Positions 13,474 through 17,282 of a stretch of 17,282 nucleotides of DNA are shown here, piece by piece. Location of the stretch: positions 1 through 17,282 of the forward strand of contig DASUGM010000313.1 in assembly GCA_036274055.1 (NCBI GenBank). The letters are read 5' to 3'. The stretch comes from DASUGM01 sp036274055 (lineage in GTDB: Bacteria; Acidobacteriota; Vicinamibacteria; Vicinamibacterales; SCN-69-37). The notes below the pieces were generated by a model that did not search any database, was not told the DNA's origin, and saw only the letters and a program-made list of their open reading frames with translations. The first letter of the stretch is position 1; each line of letters opens with the position of its first letter. The position numbers and the translations under genes are program-made.

Positions 13474-15459
13474 TCAGCGCCGCGCCGACGGCGCCGCCGC
13501 CGGCGGCGTCGTCACGCCGATGTGCTCGATGATCACGGTGCCGGCTTGCGTCTTGTCGAACAGCAGCCGGATCGTCGCCAGCGTGGCCGGATCGAAATCC
13601 GGCGCCGCCTGCTTGAAGTCCGCCAGCGGCAGCAGAAAGCTCTGCGGTACCAGCTCGTAGTTGTTGGTGAAGCGCTGGGCGTCGCGGCCGCGGCGACGAT
13701 AGACGTTGGCCTCGAGCGGTTTGCGGGCGATGCCGTAGTTGGTGATCGGCAGGCGCGCCGCGTGGCCGGCGGCGTCCACGACTTCGATCGTCAGCTCGAC
13801 CGGGGTTTCGTCGGGCTTTTCCTTTGGCTTCTTCGGCTCGGCCGGCTTCTTGACCGGCGGCTTTTTCACGGCCGGCGTCTTGCCCTTCGCCGTGGCGGCG
13901 GCGGCTTCTTCTTCCTTTTCCTTTTCCGTTTTCTCGGGCGCGCGCGGGCCGGGCTTCGTGGTCGTCGCCGCAAGCGAGACCGTGAGCACCGTATTGGCGC
14001 CAATCCCCCACTCGCCCGGCAGCGATGCCGGCAGCGCGACCGTGTACGCCGCCGGCGGACCGATCTCCTTGGGCGCGTTCTCGGGCGCGTCGGGCTTCTT
14101 CGCCAGCTCGTTGTTCCAGCCGACGTAGGCGGCGTTGTGATTCTGCGTATCGGTGCCGCGGCCGCGGAATGGCACGGCCTTCTCCTGCCACGTCGACAGG
14201 TGTTCGCCGGCAATCGCGACGCCGCGCGCCGCGCCGGTCGTCAAGTCGACGTCCTCGCCGAACTCGGCCAGCGCGCGATAGCCGGTCTCCTGAAATCGCG
14301 TCGTGTACATCGTCTTCGGCAGCCAGCCGCCGGCAGCGCGGTGGTCGCGGAACATCGCGATGTACTCACCCTTGCCGTTCAGCGTCGCTTCGAGAAATCC
14401 GGAGATCACGACGCGCGCGAATTGCCGCTGAGCTTCGGGATCGATCAGTCCGCGGAGATCGAGCGACCGGCCACTGCGCGGGCCGTTGTCCTTGTTCTCC
14501 CAGGTCGTGTTCCACTGGCCGTGATTGGCGCGATACATGAACATCACGGACTTGAAATGCGGTTGATCGTCGGTGAACTTCAACCGCTCGTACTGTCTCA
14601 GGCCGACGGCGGTGGAGACGTCGCCGTCGTGCGAGCCGTGCATCAGCAGGTAGTTGACGTTCTCGAGCGGCGTGAACTGCCCGGTCGGCTTGTACTGCCC
14701 GTCGACCGGCGCGATCGCGACGACGCCCTTGATCGCGAAGTTGAAATTGAACTTCTGCTTGAAATCGTCGGGATAGTACTTGAGGGTGTTGAACGACGCG
14801 GCAACGGCCGCGGCTTCCCCGCCGCGCGAGTGGCCCATCAGCGCGATCCGGGTCATGTCGACGCGTTGAAAGAACGGGTTGTCCTTCGCCTCGTTGAAGC
14901 CCTTCCATGCTTCGAGGTGCTTGAGCAGCAGCCAGGCGCGGCCGTCGTTTTCCTCGCTCAGGCCGTTGATGAAGTTCTCGTCGATCGAGGCAAGGATGAA
15001 CCCGCGCGACGCCAGCAGCTCGCCGAGGTAGCCGTAGCCTGGATCCGAAAAGGCCTCCGGGTTGTGGTTGCCGTGGACGATGAGGACCAGCGGGAACGGA
15101 CCGGCGGCGTCGGGATACCAGACCCGCGCGTTGAGCGGCGCCTTCTTCAGATCGAAGCCCCAGAACTTCAGCCGGCGTTTCTGCTGCGGCTTCGGGATCG
15201 ACGCGAACGGCGAGACGTCCACGGTCTTCGTCTTGAACGCGACGCCGTCGCGGTACTCGCTGCGCTGCTTGTCGGTGCCGGCGCCGTAGGTCAGGAACTT
15301 CACCGCGAACGTGCCCTTGTCGGCGGGGTTCGCCGCGGCGATCGACTGGCGCGCGAGCACGGTCGCCGAATCGTCCTTCGCCAGCTTGAGCGTCGCCGTG
15401 CAGCTGGCAGCAACCAGCGCCGCGATCGCCACCGTCGTCGAGCGTAGGTTCAGCGCCAT
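13474..15459 (-). CDS. Alpha/beta-hydrolase lipoprotein
   Basis: A 661-aa exported lipoprotein; the lipobox ends at Cys20 (LVAAS-C). The alpha/beta-hydrolase domain (about 110-370) has an HGNHN oxyanion segment (129-133), nucleophile Ser211 in GHSRGG, likely acid Asp278 (GSHDGD) and His313 (ANHGQW). The fold resembles chlorophyllase/dienelactone-hydrolase-like esterases; the substrate is unknown. A Lys/Glu/Pro/Ala-rich linker (about 505-552) separates it from a C-terminal beta-rich module (about 553-655) that looks like a binding domain. The ATG overlaps the end of the upstream barrel gene by ten bases, so the two are translationally coupled. The long antisense frame over it is a shadow. Confidence 0.85.
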   Translation of the reverse strand: MALNLRSTTVAIAALVAASCTATLKLAKDDSATVLARQSIAAANPADKGTFAVKFLTYGAGTDKQRSEYRDGVAFKTKTVDVSPFASIPKPQQKRRLKFWGFDLKKAPLNARVWYPDAAGPFPLVLIVHGNHNPEAFSDPGYGYLGELLASRGFILASIDENFINGLSEENDGRAWLLLKHLEAWKGFNEAKDNPFFQRVDMTRIALMGHSRGGEAAAVAASFNTLKYYPDDFKQKFNFNFAIKGVVAIAPVDGQYKPTGQFTPLENVNYLLMHGSHDGDVSTAVGLRQYERLKFTDDQPHFKSVMFMYRANHGQWNTTWENKDNGPRSGRSLDLRGLIDPEAQRQFARVVISGFLEATLNGKGEYIAMFRDHRAAGGWLPKTMYTTRFQETGYRALAEFGEDVDLTTGAARGVAIAGEHLSTWQEKAVPFRGRGTDTQNHNAAYVGWNNELAKKPDAPENAPKEIGPPAAYTVALPASLPGEWGIGANTVLTVSLAATTTKPGPRAPEKTEKEKEEEAAAATAKGKTPAVKKPPVKKPAEPKKPKEKPDETPVELTIEVVDAAGHAARLPITNYGIARKPLEANVYRRRGRDAQRFTNNYELVPQSFLLPLADFKQAAPDFDPATLATIRLLFDKTQAGTVIIEHIGVTTPPAAAPSARR

Positions 15460-16373
15460 CGGATTGTCACCACGTGGGCGCGTTGGCCCTGGTCAAACAG
15501 GCGCAGCGCGTACTCGACGGTCAGGCGATCGGCCGTGAACGCGCCGCCCAGCGACAGCGGGGTCTCGCTCTCGGTTTCGGGCCGGCGGACACCGACGCGC
15601 GCGGTGACCAGGTAGCCCTCGATCCAGCTGTAGCCGGCTTCGAAGCCCGCGGCAGGTGATGTCCAGTCCTCACGATGCGAGAGCTGCGTGAAGAATGCCA
15701 GGTCGAGCGGCCCGGCGACGCGGGTGGTTGACCAGCCTCCAGAGATCTGCGTCGGCAGCACCGCCAGCGGCAGACTCGGGTCCACTTCGCCGCTGCTGAC
15801 GTTCTGCACCGCGAACGCGCCGACGCCGCCGAACAGATTACGGGCCACACCGAAATCGGCGAGGAACACGCTCCGGTTGACGTCGGTGCGATCGGTCGCG
15901 TACTTGCCCGCGCCGCCGATCTTGAAGCCCTTGTACTGCACTGCCGCGCCAACGACGGCGAGCGCACTCTGCGCGTCGCCGGCCCGCACGCCAAAGAGCA
16001 GGTCGGGCGAATACGGTGGCACGTCGCCGGGTGTGATCATGAAATTGGCGAGTTGCACGCCCCAGCCGAGCGTGAACGACAGCTTGCCGCCGCTGTAGGA
16101 CGAGGTCAACGCGGCCGTGTGTCCGCCGTTGCTGAAATGGCCGAACGACACAGCGAAGTCGTTGCGGGCGCCAATCAGCTGCGCCGGATTGAAGAAGATC
16201 ACGTCCTGATCGCGGCCGGCGACCCACGCGCCGCCGAGCGCGGTGACGCGCGCGCTGGGCGGCTGAGTCAATACCAGCGGCGCGGTCAGCGGCGCCTGTG
16301 CGAATGCGGACAGGGGGAGAAGAGAGGCCAGCACGAGCATCACGCCGGCTGGAGGCAAGGTTGTGAGACGCAT
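15450..16373 (-). CDS. PorV/PorQ-like outer-membrane beta-barrel protein
   Basis: A 307-aa protein from the ATG at 16373, with signal peptide LVLASLLPLSAFAQA. The mature start has the PorV/UPF0164-like signature ARVTALGGAWVAGRDQDVIFFNPAQL. Alternating hydrophobic/polar strands run to the C-terminus, as in FadL-like barrels. In Bacteroidota PorV helps type IX secretion; here the family link is loose and the role (porin, transport or secretion shuttle) is unknown. A longer start at 16415 is possible but would run into the palindrome at 16408-16457. Its stop overlaps the hydrolase start, suggesting the two exported proteins work together. Confidence 0.75.
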   Translation of the reverse strand: MRLTTLPPAGVMLVLASLLPLSAFAQAPLTAPLVLTQPPSARVTALGGAWVAGRDQDVIFFNPAQLIGARNDFAVSFGHFSNGGHTAALTSSYSGGKLSFTLGWGVQLANFMITPGDVPPYSPDLLFGVRAGDAQSALAVVGAAVQYKGFKIGGAGKYATDRTDVNRSVFLADFGVARNLFGGVGAFAVQNVSSGEVDPSLPLAVLPTQISGGWSTTRVAGPLDLAFFTQLSHREDWTSPAAGFEAGYSWIEGYLVTARVGVRRPETESETPLSLGGAFTADRLTVEYALRLFDQGQRAHVVTIRWR

Positions 16374-16407
16374 CAGCGGGACAAGTCTATGCGGAGCCGG
16401 GGAGCTA

Positions 16408-16457
16408 GGGGTCAAACACGGGTCAGACCCCTCGGGGTCTGACCCGTGTTTGACCCC
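16408..16457. repeat. Perfect 24-bp-arm palindrome (REP-like)
   Basis: Arms 16408-16431 and 16434-16457 are perfect reverse complements with a 2-nt centre. The core is gggtctgacccgtgtttgac. It lies between the stop of the CPXCG gene and the start of the barrel gene, both minus-strand, so it can fold as a terminator-like hairpin in their intergenic RNA. The right arm is identical over 24 bases to 5344-5367 within the S8 peptidase gene, which marks it as a dispersed repeat. Confidence 0.9.
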
Positions 16458-16466
16458 CCGCCCTTG

Positions 16467-16667
16467 CTACTCTGATCCGTCGCCGCGGGTGACGAACACA
16501 TAGCGTTCGCCGTCTTCGTAGCCGACGCGCACCTGCCAGGGACGGCAACACACCTCGCAGTCCTGGACCAGCGTGCCCAGCACATCCGGCTCGACGTAGA
16601 TCTCGCCGGGCTCGCCGCAGTACGGGCAGGTCACCGCGAACGTCGTTTCGAGTTCGTCGTCGGACAT
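16467..16667 (-). CDS. CPXCG-type Cys-rich zinc-ribbon protein
   Basis: A 66-aa protein from the ATG at 16667. It has CPYCGEPGEI (Cys14, Cys17) and CEVCCRPW (Cys37, Cys40, Cys41), a compact zinc-ribbon of the CPXCG cysteine-rich family, with an acidic C-terminal tail. The 16709 start would add 14 residues (including an extra Cys) that are not family-like. Function is unknown; partner or RNA binding is only a guess. It is a lone minus-strand gene between a perfect palindrome and the hairpin-rich region. Confidence 0.82.
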   Translation of the reverse strand: MSDDELETTFAVTCPYCGEPGEIYVEPDVLGTLVQDCEVCCRPWQVRVGYEDGERYVFVTRGDGSE

Positions 16668-16698
16668 GGATTCGCTGCACGCATTCTCTATCAAGAAC

Positions 16699-16816
16699 GA
16701 CGGGGACATGAAGGAGTGAAGGAGTCTGAAACACGTGAAGGAGACCCTTGGGTTTGTGAATCCAATGACGCTCCTCCAGCTCCTTCAGCGTCCTTCATGA
16801 CCTTCATGTCGCCGTC
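16699..16816. repeat. Hairpin with iterated gaagga units
   Basis: Left arm 16699-16747 (gacggggacatgaagg...) and right arm 16768-16816 are imperfect reverse complements. Inside each arm atgaagg/tgaagga recurs two to four times. It lies about 30 bases upstream of the CPXCG start, so it may overlap that gene's promoter. It has the same design as the hairpins at 51-233 and 12668-12753. Confidence 0.65.
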
Positions 16817-16819
16817 CTG

Positions 16820-17022
16820 CCCAATGGGCGATGGGCGATCGAGCCATCGGGCGATGGCAGAGCATGGGCGATCGCGCGATCGGTCGAAGGTCGACAGCGA
16901 GCTCAGAACAGCCGGCATTCAACCTGCACAAATGTCTCGGGGAAGCCTTCGTCCGATCGCCCGATCGCGCGATGCTCTGCCATCGCCCGATCACCCGATC
17001 GGCGATCGCCGATTACAGGAAG
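16820..17022. repeat. CGAT-rich hairpin unit 1
   Basis: The left arm (about 16820-16900) has ggcgat/gatcg iterations, then gatggcagagcat, then gatcggtcgaagg. The right arm (16942-17022) is its imperfect reverse complement, with a central spacer of about 45 nt (near 16900-16941). The right arm ends with cggcgatcgccgattacagg. No plausible gene is here; the open frames are low-complexity artefacts of the CGAT repeat. Confidence 0.75.
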
Positions 17023-17027
17023 GTGCG

Positions 17028-17202
17028 CCCATCGGCGATGGGCGATCGAGCATCGGGCGATGACAGAGCCTGGGCCATCGCGCGATCTGGCGAACGATGA
17101 GATGAGCCAGCGGTTCTCAGTGAAGCCTTGGCTCGATCGCGCGATCGCGCGATGCTCTGCCATCGCTCGATCACCCGATCGGCGATCGCCGATTACAGGA
17201 AG
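17028..17202. repeat. CGAT-rich hairpin unit 2
   Basis: A second copy of the same element. Its right arm (17122-17202) matches 16942-17022 with about five mismatches in 81 and lies exactly 180 nt downstream. Its left arm (17028-17098) matches the first left arm but lies 208 nt downstream, so the central spacer is about 28 nt shorter. Two tandem copies of one hairpin imply duplication of the element rather than chance sequence. Confidence 0.75.
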
Positions 17203-17282
17203 ATCATGTTCTTCTGTGAGGGGATCTCAAACCGCCGTCGGCATCGAGCGCAGTTGACGTAGTCATCGATGCGAAAGAGATA
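17203..17282. other. Right edge, nothing recognised
   Basis: Eighty bases after the last hairpin. I see no supported gene or RNA. A gene may begin beyond the window edge. Confidence 0.4.

Noticed and set aside
13522..15447. 641-codon plus-strand frame opposite the hydrolase
   Set aside because: Arg/Val/Gly-rich composition with no motifs; the minus strand has a lipobox and an intact catalytic triad.
16820..17202. CRISPR array
   Set aside because: Only two long copies, internally palindromic over most of their length, with no regular short repeats with unique spacers and no cas genes.
16831..17257. Overlapping short ORFs in the CGAT region
   Set aside because: They are products of an iterated sequence that stays open in several frames; amino-acid content is repetitive.

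Overview
The window is GC-rich bacterial DNA. The mix of genes (cytochrome c/copper-monooxygenase/TPR lipoprotein, Gly-rich VOC proteins, DUF3891, DinB, PorV-like barrel, PARP-type zinc finger) and the intergenic palindromes suggest a soil Acidobacteriota, probably near Vicinamibacteria. That placement is inference; no rRNA or universal marker gene is present. I see no tRNA, rRNA, transposase, integrase or CRISPR array.

Layout. 1-330 is a hairpin element plus leader; 331-840 (+) is an unknown 169-aa protein. A large imperfect inverted repeat (838-1102) separates it from a convergent lipoprotein gene (1095-3023, -). A perfect 26-bp-arm palindrome (3051-3107) lies between that gene and a minus-strand pair: a subtilisin-like S8 peptidase (4290-6311) followed 24 nt later by a ComEC-like metallo-beta-lactamase-fold hydrolase (3108-4265). 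Divergent from the peptidase is a secreted GH3 glycosidase with a PA14 domain (6394-9066, +), followed after 3 nt by a double PARP-type zinc-finger protein (9070-9603, +). Next come DUF3891 (9611-10318, -), a membrane-anchored Cys-repeat protein (10343-10861, -) and DinB (10900-11406, -). DinB is divergent from a Tat-type double-VOC protein (11467-12654, +). A hairpin and a candidate operator precede a Phd/PIN toxin-antitoxin pair (12807-13439, +). A minus-strand unit follows: PorV-like outer-membrane protein (15450-16373) overlapping an alpha/beta-hydrolase lipoprotein (13474-15459). The end of the window has a perfect palindrome (16408-16457), a CPXCG zinc-ribbon protein (16467-16667, -) and about 600 noncoding bases filled with hairpins.

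How it fits together. Several products look exported (GH3, hydrolase, barrel, cytochrome lipoprotein, VOC protein), in keeping with a polymer-degrading, envelope-rich lifestyle. The cytoplasmic peptidase plus MBL hydrolase is the most system-like pair and resembles effector pairs of bacterial conflict systems, although no sensor gene is present. The second theme is palindromes. At least four unrelated-sequence hairpins (51-233, 12668-12753, 16699-16816, 16820-17202) have arms built from short iterated units. A different palindrome family occurs intact between genes (16408-16457) and, in rearranged form, in-frame inside the peptidase gene (5320-5367).
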